From assembly GCA_022059125.1 (NCBI GenBank), contig JAEUWY010000008.1, positions 744,001 through 808,000 on the forward strand: a DNA stretch of 64,000 bases. Direction: 5' to 3'. The position numbers were made by a program, and so were the translations under genes. Positions 10,552 through 22,298 of this stretch are shown piece by piece. The stretch is from Corynespora cassiicola (taxonomy: Eukaryota; Ascomycota; Dothideomycetes; Pleosporales; Corynesporascaceae). Every line of letters starts with the position of its first letter. Position 1 is the stretch's first letter. Under the pieces are notes generated by a model. The model was given only the letters and a program-made list of their open reading frames with translations. It was not told the DNA's origin and searched no databases.

Positions 10552-12009
10552 TCAAACTGCCGCCTCCACCTTTTCCCATGACTGTGCGCTGTCCGCCAGC
10601 TGTGGCTCTGCCACGGCGTTCAAGGATACCCGTCGCACCCCCAGCATCCACCCTACCACGCCCGCCGGCACCCAGCTGCCCACCACGTCGTAGGCGATGC
10701 TTCCCCTCCCTACTCGCCAAACCCTACGCGGCCGCCGCTGCGAGAGCGCGTCGAAGACGGCGTTGTGGAGCTCGCGCAGTGGGCTCCCTTTGCTGCCTGC
10801 CTGGCCAACGAGGCCCTGGCTGCGCGCGACGCGCGCCGAATTGACGTAGTTGGCTGCGTACAGCGCCCTCGTCGTCGCTGGCCACAGGTCCGTCTTGGGG
10901 CCCTCGAGCGACTGAAGATGCTGCTTGCCCCCCACATGGCCGTAGTCAAACGTCCCCAGCTTGAACTGACAGACGTCAATCCCAAGCGTGCCGAGCTCGC
11001 CCCTGAGCGATGCCGTGAAACCCTCGAGCGCGCTTACAATGGTCGTTTCCACGCTGTGGAACGGGGGTCGCAGCGACGCACAGATGTTGGGGGTGAGCAT
11101 CAGCACCCGAGCCTTGAACTCGCACACCGTGGGCAGGAAGGCCTGCACCACCGCGACCGTGTTTAGCACCTTTGCGTTTAACGCGTCTGACCACAGCTCC
11201 GGGAGTATCGTCTCAATCGGTCCGGACGGGTAGATTAGGTCTGGCACTACCACAATACCTCGGAAGTGCAGGTTGTGAGGGGAAGCGCCTGAAAAGGCAA
11301 TGTGTGGTCTGAGCAGCAGGTTGGTGAAGCGCTCCATGGCCTCCTGCGTGCCTAGAACGTCTGCCACATCCAGGCGCAATGGCCTGACGTCTGCTCTCGA
11401 CTCGCCGTGCACCATTTGCTCCTCCTCCACGTCCGCACAGACAATGTATACAATGAAACCCCGGCGTTCGAGGTCGAACGAAAGCGACTTGGTGATGGGC
11501 GAGCTCGGGGGTCCGGCAATCACTGTCTCCTGTCAAACTCTGTTGCCATCAAAGGTATGCCCAGCTTTCCATCTTACCGACAACCTCTTTCCTCGCCCCG
11601 TTGCTGGCTCTCCGCGCCCTCCGCTTCCTGTTGTACCCCCGCCGCTGCCTCCATACCAGATAACCGCCGGTGCCTACGAACGCGACGAGGGCGGCCGTGA
11701 GCGCCTGATGTCGTGATATCCAGTCTTGCAGGCGGTGCAGATAGGCGGCGTTGGCAGGCAGCGAGGGCGGGGGTGGGGGGGTAGGACGAGCATACTCGGG
11801 CAGCCAGTTCTCGGGGACGCTCCTCTTGATTTTGCCTGCTACTGAAGCAAAGTGCTGGTCGGTGGCATCCCAGATCTGGCCTGTGAATTTTCTGATGTCA
11901 CTCGAGTACTCGGCCAACTGCCAACGGTGAGCATGTGCCCAGAGGACAAGCAGGCAGGGCGCCTGACGGCACTCACCACGTCAAGAAAATGTTGATCGTC
12001 GCTCGTCAT
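10552..12009 (-). CDS. DUF1776 family membrane-anchored SDR-like protein
   Basis: Three exons, 12009-11977, 11917-11578 and 11522-10552, encode 447 aa; introns are 59 and 55 nt. A proline-rich linker precedes one membrane helix at about residues 82-100 (ALTAALVAFVGTGGYLVW), followed by a basic stop-transfer stretch. A fold resembling a short-chain dehydrogenase then begins with VVVIAGPPSSPITKSLSFDLE. A classic TGxxxGxG and YxxxK pair is not evident, so enzymatic activity is uncertain. The yeast relative is, to my knowledge, the essential PBR1. The acceptor at 11523 was preferred over a nearer AG ten bases upstream because only it keeps the frame. It shares a 660-bp divergent promoter region with the WLM protease gene. 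Confidence 0.87.
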
Positions 12010-12670
12010 GGCGGCGAACGGGAGCTGCGATGCCGGGATTGCGACTGTGAAGGAGCGTTCCTACGGAAACCTTGGTGACGGTGATGCCGGAGCGGAAATT
12101 CCCAGCTCGTAGCTCAACGAGGCGACCGGACGCTGGGCGGAGAGGATCGCGTCAAGCCACCGATCCTCTCCGCCCCAAGGCACGTGACACGCGTTTCGCC
12201 GCAGCACCTGAGCCACCCACCCAACCCGGAAGAGTCAAAATCCTACAAAGCGTACGCCGAAGAGGCTGCATGTCAGCCGCCGCCGTGCCGTCTACCAGGT
12301 AGACCGTTCTGCTTTGGACAACCGTTTGCATCGTGCTGGTCGTCCCTAAAAGTTGCGGATCCCAGCCTTGGGATCGGGACTGCTCTTCAGCCTCCATTTT
12401 GCCCGCACATCTTCTACGCAGGCCGCGTGAACGGGCTTACGTGGCCGTCGTCGCCTCTTCGTCTTCATAATCGCTTCCACCGTCTTCCCTCGCCGCTTCG
12501 CGTCTGGTCTCTTCTTCATGTCCCGTCCTTCCCTCCCCAAAGCCCTTCCTTCAAACCCTCGCCTGTGACCCTGCTGCGATCAGCCCCACCTCCAGCCCTA
12601 CCATCAGCCCGCGGACCCATATCGTCATCGAGGCTATCCGCAAACTCTAATAGATTAGAGCAACAGAGAG
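12010..12670. other. Divergent promoter region
   Basis: Spacer between the start codons of the DUF1776 gene (minus) and the WLM protease gene (plus). It is C/T-rich on the plus strand near the protease ATG. I see no coding sequence beyond shadows. Confidence 0.5.
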
Positions 12671-14116
12671 ATGCGGGAGATCGACGCTCATTTCGATGCC
12701 TACGAGCACTTGAAACATCTCCCTCGCGATGGCGAGGCGCTGCATACGCTGCGCAAAGTCGCCTCCATGGTCAAGCCGATGATGCGAAAGCGCGGCTGGA
12801 AGGTGGGCACCCTCGCAGAATTCCTGCCGGACGAGCCTCAGTTGCTGGGTAGGTTTACACGTCGACCGCAGAAGAGCCGGTATTGATTTGCTCTAGGCCT
12901 GAACATCAACAGGACGGAGAGGATTCTCGTCAGGCTGCGCTACCACCATGACTCGAGGCAGTTCCTCCCGCTTGAGCAGGTTGTGGATACGCTTCTCCAC
13001 GAGCTGTCGCACATTGTCTGGGGTCCACACGACCACAACTTCAACAATCTCTGGAACGAGCTCCGTGATGAACACCAGTCTCTACTCCTCAAGGGATTCA
13101 CTGGCGAAGGCTTCATGAGTCATGGCCAGAAGCTCGGAGGAAAGCGTGTGCCTCTTGAAGAAATGCGCCGACAAGCCCGTGCAGCAGCAGAGAAGCGCAA
13201 AGCAACGACCAATGCCAATGCAGGCGGCCACCGATTAGGAGGCCGGCAGGCCGTACGAGGGGTCGACATGAGGAAGGTCATCGCAGACGCAGCAACGAGA
13301 AGGACCAGCATTACTGAGGGATGTGCCAGCGGTAGTTCTGAGGCAGGAAGATTGGTCAACCAAGCCGAACGAGGTGGCTTTAGGACCAAGGCAGAAGAGG
13401 ACGACGCAAACGACCTCGCCATTGCAAGAGCACTCCAAGAACTCATGGAAGAGGAAGAAATACAGCGCTTGGAGGAGTTATGCGCCCCCAACGGAGGAGG
13501 AGGATTGGCCTGGGACCGGGAGAATGGCCTCTCGTTCGACAGCAACCCACCCTCGCGCTCCTCATCCCCAGGCCTAGCCTGGTCACCCAGCGAAGGTCTC
13601 TCCTTTGCGCCCCCAACATCATCCCAAAACCCCCCTCGCACCCGCCCCCTCTCCCGCGTCGTCACCGACCCCCTCCCCACTCCCTCAGCCTCCACCTCGC
13701 GCCCCAGACCCCGCCCAACCTCCCGCCTCATCTCCCGCGAAGAAGAAGACTACCACAATAGGACGCTTCTCCCCACTCCTCCAACCCCCCCTTCACCCCC
13801 GCCCGTCCTCGTAGATCCGGATCAGTGGGCGTGCCCTCAGTGCACGCTCCACAATCCCATCGAGTTCCTTGCCTGTGGCGCGTGCGGGTTGGAGCAGCCG
13901 CCCCAGCCCATACCGCAGAACAAGCGCTATGGTCCTGCGCAGCACCCCCCGAGCTTGCCCAAGCCGCCGCCTGCTGCGAGTCTGAGGGGTCCTGGAACGA
14001 CGCCGTTTGAGCCGGCCAAGGGGAGGATAGGGTGGAATTGTTTGAATTGTGGGACGTTTATGGAGGAGCAGTGGTGGACTTGTTCGCTTTGTGGTGCCAT
14101 GAAGGCTGACTCCTAG
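12671..14116 (+). CDS. WSS1: WLM-domain metalloprotease, Wss1/SPRTN-like
   Basis: This protein is likely a nuclear DNA-protein crosslink protease of the Wss1 type. Exons 12671-12848 and 12897-14116 (intron 48 nt) encode 465 aa. The N-terminal WLM domain holds the zinc-protease motif HELSHIVWGPHDH (H94, E95, H98, third ligand H104). A central disordered region is rich in Arg/Ser/Pro. Two RanBP2-type zinc fingers close the protein: WACPQCTLHNP...CGACG at about 370-390 and WNCLNCGTF...CSLCG at about 439-459. These may bind ubiquitin or nucleic acid; in the family, SUMO and Cdc48 contacts recruit the protease. Splicing restores the LLGLNINRTERI junction typical of WLM domains. Confidence 0.92.
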
Positions 14117-14519
14117 CGTTTGGTAGGTTTGGGTTGTTTAGAGGGAAGGAAGGTCCCAGCGGAGCATTTTCGTTTGTTCACGTAGGGAGTTGGTGGTGGG
14201 GTTTTTTGCTAGGCATACGATATCCAATCTCTTTTCTCATCTTGATACTGCTCAACTGATCATTGCATGTATCGGTCTCTTTCATTCTTTTAGAAGGGTG
14301 ATAAAGAAGTATTTGTGGGATACGACATTATCCCTGATTTTATTCAGATGAAAGAAGGATTATGTAGTGTTTTCTAGTACTTGCTGTATCACCTGGGTTG
14401 AAACTGTGATTGGATTGCCATGCAAGTTTGAGAGGAAATCCCAACTAGGCATAGGCATGAACACTCTCCCAAAGCCATAAACTCTCAATAAAAAAAGCAA
14501 CTAAAAGCAGCCTCCCGGG

Positions 14520-14629
14520 ATATATGACGTCAACCCACTGCTCAAACGCCGACCCCATAATGTCTGAGAATCAAAAAGACTTTTCGGAGTATGTAACGCC
14601 AGTCCACAACCAAAACGCCGACCCCATAA

Positions 14630-14632
<3 letters not shown>
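14520..14632. repeat. Direct repeat with a 20-bp exact core
   Basis: AAACGCCGACCCCATAATGT occurs exactly at 14544-14563 and 14613-14632, offset by 69 bp. The 24 bases before each core are also partly alike. Confidence 0.8.

Positions 14633-14673
<41 letters not shown>
14631..14673. repeat. Compound (GT)n(GA)n microsatellite
   Basis: A GT run passes directly into a GA run, about 43 bp in all. It abuts the second copy of the direct repeat. Confidence 0.9.
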
Positions 14674-14680
<7 letters not shown>

Positions 14681-14751
14681 GATCCGTCGCAACCTTTCCA
14701 CTCATGTTCCCAGGACCATAGTCCAGAATCCAGAGTCAAGAGCCCAACCCC

Positions 14752-15898
14752 CTAATCCTCCCTAACAAGATGCCTATACCTATCCACCGCCCCCTCCCTC
14801 ACCCTCCCCAACGTATTCTCCCTTCTAACCCTCCACTCCCTCTCTTCTTCCCTCCTACCCCCCTCCTCCCTCTCCCTCTCGACCCTTTCAGCCCGCTCGC
14901 GCCTCTCCCTGAGATACGCCTCGTGCTCGCGCACCTGCTCGCGCGTCATGGCCCGCGCCTCGAGCACCACCTCGACCCAAATGTCGTACATCTTGGCCAT
15001 CTCCGCCAGTTTGTCCAGCATGGCGCGCGGAACGGTAGTGTAGAAGCCGCCGCGGCGCTCGGGCTCGGGGGCGGGCGGGGGGCGCACGCCGCGGGGGAGG
15101 TTGAGCGAGTAGCGGACTTGGGAGGGGGTGGGGTGGTGGTGTTGGGTGTCGAAGTCGAGGGGTTTGTATTGGGTTGAGAGCTGTGGTTGAAGAAATCATA
15201 TTAGTCTCGCGTTGGATGCTTTTTTTGTTGCGGAGGGTTGGTGGATTGATATGGGGAAGGGGGCGAGGGGAAACATGCCGCCTTCTGCAACAGAGCCAGG
15301 TCCTCGTCCCAGATGTTGAGCATTCGCATTCCAAAATCCTGCCCCATCAGGTCGGGGTTCAGGGCGGGACAGTGCCAGCTGATGCGCACGTCTACCGTCT
15401 TGTCGATGCTCATCTGGTGAGAGAGGAGCATCTGAGCGCGGCTGATCTTCTTCTTCATCATGTCGACGCAGTCGTCGCTGATGTTTTTGTCGAAGACTGG
15501 GAATATGCCGCAGCTACTCATGTTGTTATTAGCCATGTGGCACGATACTTGGCAGTTGCTGGCTTTGAGACGAGGGAGTCCGTACAGTCTAGGTAGTAAC
15601 TTGAGCTCTTCCTCGCCGCCGGGGCCGGTGAGGTCTTTGGCGATGATGCCAACGACGTTGCCAGCGTGCACGTTGATGAAGTCAATTACACAACGCAAGC
15701 GAGCGCAAACATCCTTGTAATTCTGGTTGATCTTATGGGAGGATCCACATGCCTCGCTATTGGAGTTGACGCGGTTACGGCGATTAGTCTTTTCGTAGAG
15801 GCGCGTGTCATAGTCATACCAACTAGATTCGTGAAAAATAGCAAAAAAGGTATGAGATATAGTGAGACTTACTTGAAGATCGAAGATAGACCTTCCAT
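14752..15898 (-). CDS. Unrecognised protein with Arg/Glu-rich helical tail
   Basis: I do not recognise this family. Three exons, 15898-15873, 15822-15279 and 15180-14752, encode 332 aa. Intron 1 (50 nt) is GT-AG. Intron 2 (98 nt) starts with GCATGT and ends in CAG, so it is probably a GC-AG intron; phase and reading both fit. The first two thirds look globular: MEGLSSIFNWYDYDTRLYE, YKDVCARLRCVIDFINVHAGN, MGQDFGMRMLNIWDEDLALL. The tail from about residue 230 is a charged alpha helix rich in Arg and Glu that probably forms a coiled coil. No signal peptide or membrane helix is visible. Consistent coding composition across both junctions supports a real gene. Confidence 0.7.
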
Positions 15899-17260
15899 GT
15901 CGAAGTAAGTGGTTTTGTTTATCGATGGTTGTGTATGTCGGAAGTGACTGGCGAGTGCGAAGTCGAACGCAGACGAAAGCTGTTGCAGCGAGAAAATTGA
16001 AGTAGCTGAGACCTATGTATCTGTGTGAAAAATATAAAGGGAAGGAGAGCGCTGAAAAGCGATATGAAGGGGGGCGGCCACGTAGAGTGGCAGGGAAGGT
16101 GGTGCGGCGGAGGAGGAGCTGTGGACTAGTGGGCGCGTCAATTTACAGGGAAAACATTCCCTTGGAAAGCAGTGAGAGATGATTGAGAAGTGAAAGAGTC
16201 TCTAATAAAAGACCGTAAAGGTGAAAAGGCTGACGGCCAGTGTCAACCGAGCACATTGTCAAGTACAGTAGGTAGTGAATCCCTGGATCACGAGCCGTTG
16301 CATCGCTGGAACCACGCAAAACACCAAGGTATAACTATTTATTCTGACGCAAATGGATCTCATTTGAAGACATATGCTCGAGTCCTTTGAGCGGCCTTCC
16401 ACATTCACTAGCTTCCCTCGAAAACACCGTGCGAAGATTCTGGTAGGCGAAGCATATTCGCCATCGATGGAACATGTGGAATTTTTTTGGGAAGAAGTCG
16501 TTAAGATACATTTGAATCATTGTTCTCCATAGAAAAGAATAATACATAAAAAATTGATCGAGAAATGTTGGCGATGCTGGTGCTGAGGTTAAGCCCATCG
16601 ATATACATTAGCCATTTCTGGACTAGTTCGTCCATGGGCCTTGGCAGGAGAATCGACATCGACTGAGGACCTAAATCCCCATCTTGTTAGCATTGGGATG
16701 CCATTTTGTGGGGTTTCAAACAGACAAAGACTTATATCCGCCTATCATGGATGCACACGGCAACACGTCCGCTATCACGTCTACCACAACGTGCTTAGCC
16801 CGTGGTCGGTGCTTGATCGATTCGATAACATCTGGAGCATGTTCCACAGTATTGCGATATCCAGGTACGTTTACTCTGCTTCTGGAAGAAGAAAGAACCA
16901 ATCGGCTACAGGCGGGGCTCTCATATGTGAAGGCGCCTTCCCGATCTCGCAAGCCGGCCCACCCATCTCACCGCGTATTTAAATTTCCTGCCCTTCTCTC
17001 CTTTAATCAATAGGCTCATCGCTGTCCTTCCCCCTATCCGCATACGATATCCGTACCTTTCTACCGAGGTAAATCTTTTCCCAGCACCCTGCAAAACAGA
17101 GCCTTTAGTGGATTGGGACACAGCGTTCACCTGCCAATGTCGTCTTGAGCGCGGCTATCCCTACAACGGAAGCGAACTCTCCCAGCTAATCGCAGTACTA
17201 CTAGGTCAGATCACTATCGGTCAAAGACGAGTACAGTGACAACCTCCACGGGGTGGCACA
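15899..17260. other. Intergenic promoter region
   Basis: About 1.36 kb between the divergent starts of the unrecognised gene and the DUF7918 gene. Short open frames on both strands lack domains. The last 270 bases are probably the 5' leader of the DUF7918 gene. Confidence 0.45.
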
Positions 17261-20200
17261 ATGCCTTCCCTCAAAGGGCTCAACTGCTTTATTGAGCTCA
17301 CGGCCCAGAAAAAGCTACAGGAATTCGGCACCTTTTACAACGACGGCTTAGTTGAGGCATTTATTCCAGTTCCAGAAGAATCTTCCTCGTTTGTCGTGCG
17401 CCTGACTTCTAGCGAGTTCATTGCGCCTGGATTGGCTGTATATGTGTTCATCGATGGCGTTTACCAATGCAATCGCAACCGCCAAAACCTTAAGCTTCGC
17501 CAACCATTGGATCGTCAATCATTGGTAGACTTTTGTCTCCGACAAAAAGAAGAAAAACAGCCAGATGGCACCATGATAGCACGCGACTGGACCTTCGAAA
17601 GACTTAGTATTGGTAAGCGCCAATGCCATTCCCCTCTAGAGGTATTGCTGACTTCTTCAGCTGGTGCGAACGAAGCACCTGATGTTTGCTCCGCCAACGT
17701 GATGGAAAATATAGGTTGTATTGAAGTCATTGTACTTCGATGCACAGGCTCCCGGGATGGCAGTTCGGCTCATGGTGCCGATAATGCGGCCAAAGTTCCA
17801 GCATTCGGGTTTGACGGTGCTTCTGATGCTCCAAACCATCATTTTGGTTTGGACGGTCAGGGCCCTGAAGAAAACCCAGATATAACGAACTACGACGACC
17901 GTGGAACATTAAAGATACAGGGTCGAGATGGAAATTCGATGCGCTTGGGCTTTGAGTCACAATTAGGAAGGAGTCGGTTTAGCCAACCAAACTCCCGATC
18001 CCATCGATCTCCATATTCAAAGGCTTTGCGAGGGTCATTCACACAGAGTATGGAGAGTCCGATACCGGGAGTTCAATATGGAAAGGGGCCAATTCCAACC
18101 AAAAGCGGCGCTGAGCCCGAGGCCAGTTGGCCTCAACTTCCCAACTCTCCTAGTATCATTCCGCCGAATGAGAGTGTACCTGAGCCTGAGTGGCCACTCA
18201 TTTTCTCTACTGGATTAGGAAATGACGAGTCTCGGCGGAAAGGACCACCACCTTCATTGCAGCTCGGGTCAGCCACAGAAAATCACCTTCCGGGCGCATG
18301 GCCAACTTCTCCATTTGGACCATCAGCTTCACCACAATCATTCAGATCCAATATTGATCACCGCAGTGTGTCATTCAGTCCGGCTGATATAGGTTTGTCA
18401 AGACCAGCCTCACCGGAAAAGGCACCCAGCTTAACCAAAGCTCCAAACGGTACCGGTTGGGACTCAGCAGAACTCACCGGCCCAGACTCTTGGGAACATA
18501 GCAATGAATGGAGCGAAACTAGCAACGACGATGTCAAGAATATCCGTCACACTAGGTCATCTACCAAGTCAGATTGGGGCGACGAACCGCCTGCTTATAC
18601 TACAGTATCCGGTCTTAGGAGCGAGAGGAGCAAATCTAACGGCCGAGGAACTAAATCAGTTCGGCATAATGGCTCTGCTTGGGATTCTAAATCTAGAGTG
18701 GCAAAGGATCATGATGGGTGGAGTATGGCTGATGACTCATCTCGTGCCGGCAGCTGGGCGTCTGGTTCGACTGTTCGGCCTCATACAACACACAGGCCTC
18801 AAGGGTTGAAGTCAACCATGTATCATGATTTGAAATCTCGTCCCCGGTCTTCTGGACGAGACGGCTCCAAGCGACCTGTATGGGGTGAAGAATATGATCA
18901 TGGTTGGGAGGGTGAGAACACCGGAAAGAAACATCAACCTGGGTCCAGCAACTGGGTTCCTGACTCACCCAAAACAAGATCGCGAGCAGAAAGCATCCAC
19001 AGTACAACTACATTAGAAATGATACCTACCCCTCCGGCCCCGACATTTGCATGTGCTGTATCAAAAAAGGAGGACAAATACCGTGACAATATTCAAACCC
19101 CTCCGGCTTTCGGTACCGATTTGGGCAAATTCTTTATTGTTTCCAAAAATGGAAGAAAAACCAGCGATTTTTCCTATTCTAGTTCATGGGACTTCTCGAA
19201 AGAAAACGATGTCACTTTCACCTGGGACGATGATGCCGTACAAAAAGATGCCACGGGTAATAAACAGACAAGATCCTCTTCCCAGAAGGAGTCGATGTCC
19301 AAAAAGGCATCTTCTGCAGAGAGCCCAGCATTTCCCAAGGTCAATTCCGTTTGGGGAGAGACAAAAAAAAGCGCAACAAAGACCGTGAGCGCCAAAGACA
19401 AAAAGAGCCAGCTTGAAGAAGCCATTGATGCTACCAAAGGCTGGGATAATGGTTGGGGAGCAGATTGGAAATCCGAACTCAAGGCCGATGGAAGCAAGAA
19501 GGGATTGACCTCTCAAGGCTTCGATTGGGGTGCTGAGAAGGGCTGGGGGAAAGTTGCCTCCAAATCCAAGGAAGTCAAATCCAGTCACTGGAATGCGACC
19601 GACAAGGATAACCCTAAAAGCGAGGCACATAGCAAGGTCAAAGGGACTATAGTCAGCGGGCAGAACACGAGCAAGAAAAAGGCAAATACAACAGATTCAA
19701 AGGCAGTTTACGGGTTCCACGATGAATTCAAGGACCAAAAGGAAGGCTTCAATGCAGACGGGTGGGGGTCCGTTGCTTTCGGCGACACTAAACCCGACGG
19801 CCCCAAGACCCCAAAGCGTACTTCCCAGCGTATCTCGCAGAAAGGCCCCCATATCACCGAAAAAACCACTTATTCTGCTCTTCTAACCATCGATCCAAAG
19901 CCCAAGGCGCATTGGAAATTCCCTCCTCCACCCCCTGCCAAAATCCTCCGCCCTGTTCCCGAAGACAACGAAAGTCTGACCTCGAACGACAAACCTAAGG
20001 CGAAGAAACCTTGGTCCGTTCCTGAAGAGCCGCTTTATAAAATCAGCAAGGAGAAGGCCGAAGAAAAAAAGCTGGAGCATCAGGTGCGTGCTGGAAAAGG
20101 CACGCTATATACACATGCCATCGGACGCCCCGAGTATCTGGACACTCTGGAGAAGCCTGTAAGTCATTCCCCATTCTTTTGCATTACCAACAGATATTTG

Positions 20201-20321
20201 AGCAGGTGACTAATGATATGATGCCCAGTACGCTATCTTTCGTTTCAAGTATCGTAGCCAGGCCGTTTTGGACAAGATTTTTAACCAAAACGCCAACGTC
20301 AAATCTACCTTCAAACACTAA
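17261..20321 (+). CDS. DUF7918-type protein with GW/WG-rich disordered region
   Basis: Exons 17261-17612, 17661-20158 and 20229-20318 encode 980 aa before a TAA at 20319-20321; introns are 48 nt (in-frame) and 70 nt. The N-terminal about 170 residues form a conserved fungal domain: GLNCFIELTAQKKLQEFGT, AVYVFIDGVYQCNRNRQNL, VMENIGCIEVIVLRCTG. The long remainder is disordered and carries at least ten GW or WG sites (for example KGWDNGWGADW, FDWGAEKGWGK, ADGWGSVAFG). Near the C-terminus YAIFRFKYRSQAVL is a conserved segment. The in-frame TAA after STFKH is followed by 113 further open codons in the same frame, so the gene may be truncated. GW repeats resemble Argonaute-binding hooks; that role is speculative. 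Confidence 0.83.
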
Positions 20322-20663
20322 GTCCCTGCCAAGAATCCTCCCTCTCCAGAGGACAAGAAAGATGGAAAAGATGCCGATAATGTATCCGCTGCTACATCAG
20401 CTGTCGGTCGTGAGCGTGTGCGCAAGTGGGTGGAACAACAGACAAAGAGGCGAAATGCTGATGCGAGCATCCGTACGGATAAGGAGACACATAAGTCTGA
20501 GGAGGGGTGGGGTGCAGAGATTGAGAAGAAAGAAATAAAGTGGGGTGATGAAGGATGGAGAGACGAGCAGAAAGCAGAGAAGAAGGACCAAGGTTGGACG
20601 AGTGATGAAAGGAATGGCGAATGGGGCGAAGACACTGGTGCGCCAGCGGGTGTGAGCTGGTGA
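20322..20663 (+). other. In-frame C-terminal continuation after the stop of the GW-rich gene
   Basis: The frame stays open for 113 codons and keeps the composition of the upstream protein. It has a basic helix (GRERVRKWVEQQTKRRNADA) and further GW/WG sites (EEGWGAE, IKWGDEGW, KDQGWTS, GEWGED), ending in VSW and a TGA. This looks like the original C-terminus of the DUF7918 protein, cut off by the single TAA at 20319. Confidence 0.7.
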
Positions 20664-20740
20664 TGCAATATCGGGGCGCAAATGTACAAGATCTTTCTGA
20701 TTTTCTATTTATCGAGTACAAAATTCTATAGATCGTGCTT

Positions 20741-22298
20741 CTAGACCTCAACCCTGTCAAACCAAATCAAGTCCTTCATCTCATCCTCGAACCCTATCCC
20801 CAAAGCCACAATCCTCCCCTTGTCGTCAACTTTCACCTCCGCCTTCTTCTTGAAAGAGTAATCATCCCACAAATCATGCATCTCCGCCACAAGCTTTTTC
20901 CCTGTAAGATGGCCGAACGTAATCTCAAATGGGAAGCAGCGATCCGTACAGTCTGCCACCACCTTCCCCTCCCTCATCTGCACTGAGATCCCTTTATATC
21001 CCTCATTCCAGTACCTTCCGGCAATGGCCTCCATCGGCACACCCAGCTCTTCCGCCCCCTCGGGCCTCTTCCACTCTTCCTTCTCCATCATCTCCTCATC
21101 CTCCTTTTCACCCTTGGCCTCCCTCTCCCGAAAAATCTTCTCCCAATCCACCCTATCCTCCTCCGGGACCCCCAAAATCCTATCAAACAACCAATGCGTA
21201 ATCGTAGAATTGATCAACCACCCCTTATTCGCATTCGTACAACAAACAATTCCCCACTTCTTCTGCGGGAAAAACGCCAACTTGGCCTTGTACCCCGGCA
21301 CAGACCCACCATGATCAATCAGCGTGTATCCGCGGAAATTCTCCCTGCACAGCCCCAGGGCATACAACTCGTCTCCATAGTGCGGAAGCCTGTCCTCGGG
21401 GTCTTCAGGTATATCCTCGATGGTGCGCGGCGTAACGAGCGCCTTGTGTGCCTTCTCAGACAGAGGGCCCGTCCGGTTGATCAGCGCGCGGAGCCACTTC
21501 GCGTACGAAGTCGGCGTCGTGAGGATGCAGCCCGCGCCCTGGCCCTCGGGGGAGGGCAAGGGCGGGACGGCGAAGTACGAGTTTGAGTCTTTGGACCAGC
21601 GGTATCCCTGTGCGGAGCGGGGTTCTGCGCCCGCGGCGGCAACGCCGGGGCGGTCGTGGAAGGTGTCGGTCATGTCGAGGGGGTCCCAGAGGTGGGTGCG
21701 GAGGAAGGTGGGGTAGTCGAGGCCGCTGAGAGTGGAGACGAGGTGGCTGGCGGCGGTGAACATGATGTTTGAGTATTGGGATTTTGTGCGGAGGGGCTCG
21801 GTGAAGGGGAGGTTGCGCAGGTTGCGGGTTAGGGTCGCGGCGTTGTCGGGGTTTTGGGCGGTTACACCTAAGTAGGACTCGTCGTGGGTAGAGATACCTG
21901 TGCGATGACTCAGGATGTCCTCGACGGTGACTTGGTCGGTGAGGGATTGGGTGGGCAGTACAAAGTCCTCGGGGAGGAGCTTAGAGACTGGGGTCTGCCA
22001 TTGCACGTCTGGGTGGTTGGTGTCGTCGTCAACTAGGCATGCTACTGCTCCTGCGGTAGTAGACTTAGATACACTGGCTAGATCAAAGATGGTCTCCGTG
22101 GTACATTTCTTGTCGGGGAATTTGGCGTAGCCATAGGCCTAGGTGTCGTCAGTGATATTGTCTCGGATTGGGATATATGACGACCACCTTTGCATCGATT
22201 TCCTCGCCCTGGACAATTGCAATTGATACGCCGGGCACATGAAATTCTTCCATCAATCTCTCCACCATATGATCGAATTCGGCTGTCTTATGCGCCAT
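20741..22298 (-). CDS. Beta-lactamase-fold serine hydrolase
   Basis: Exons 22298-22188 and 22138-20741 (intron 49 nt) encode 502 aa. The class C beta-lactamase / penicillin-binding fold is marked by the nucleophile motif SVSK (SxxK, about residue 62), YSN in SQYSNIMF, and HGGSVPG in place of KTG. No signal peptide is seen (start MAHKTAEFDHMVERLMEEF), so it is likely intracellular. Relatives include fungal esterases and acyltransferases of the LovD type; the substrate cannot be read from sequence. The C-terminal about 140 residues add a beta-rich domain seen in many fungal members. It is convergent with the GW-rich gene, with stop codons about 80 bp apart. Confidence 0.88.

Larger units (their letters stand above)
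14117..14751. other. Intergenic region with repeats
   Basis: 3' flanks of two convergent genes. Apart from a direct repeat and a microsatellite listed separately, I see nothing. Confidence 0.5.

Noticed and set aside
12184..12852. 222-codon frame before and across exon 1 of the WLM gene
   Set aside because: It overlaps the WLM gene in another frame and has no domain; the WLM frame carries the conserved residues.
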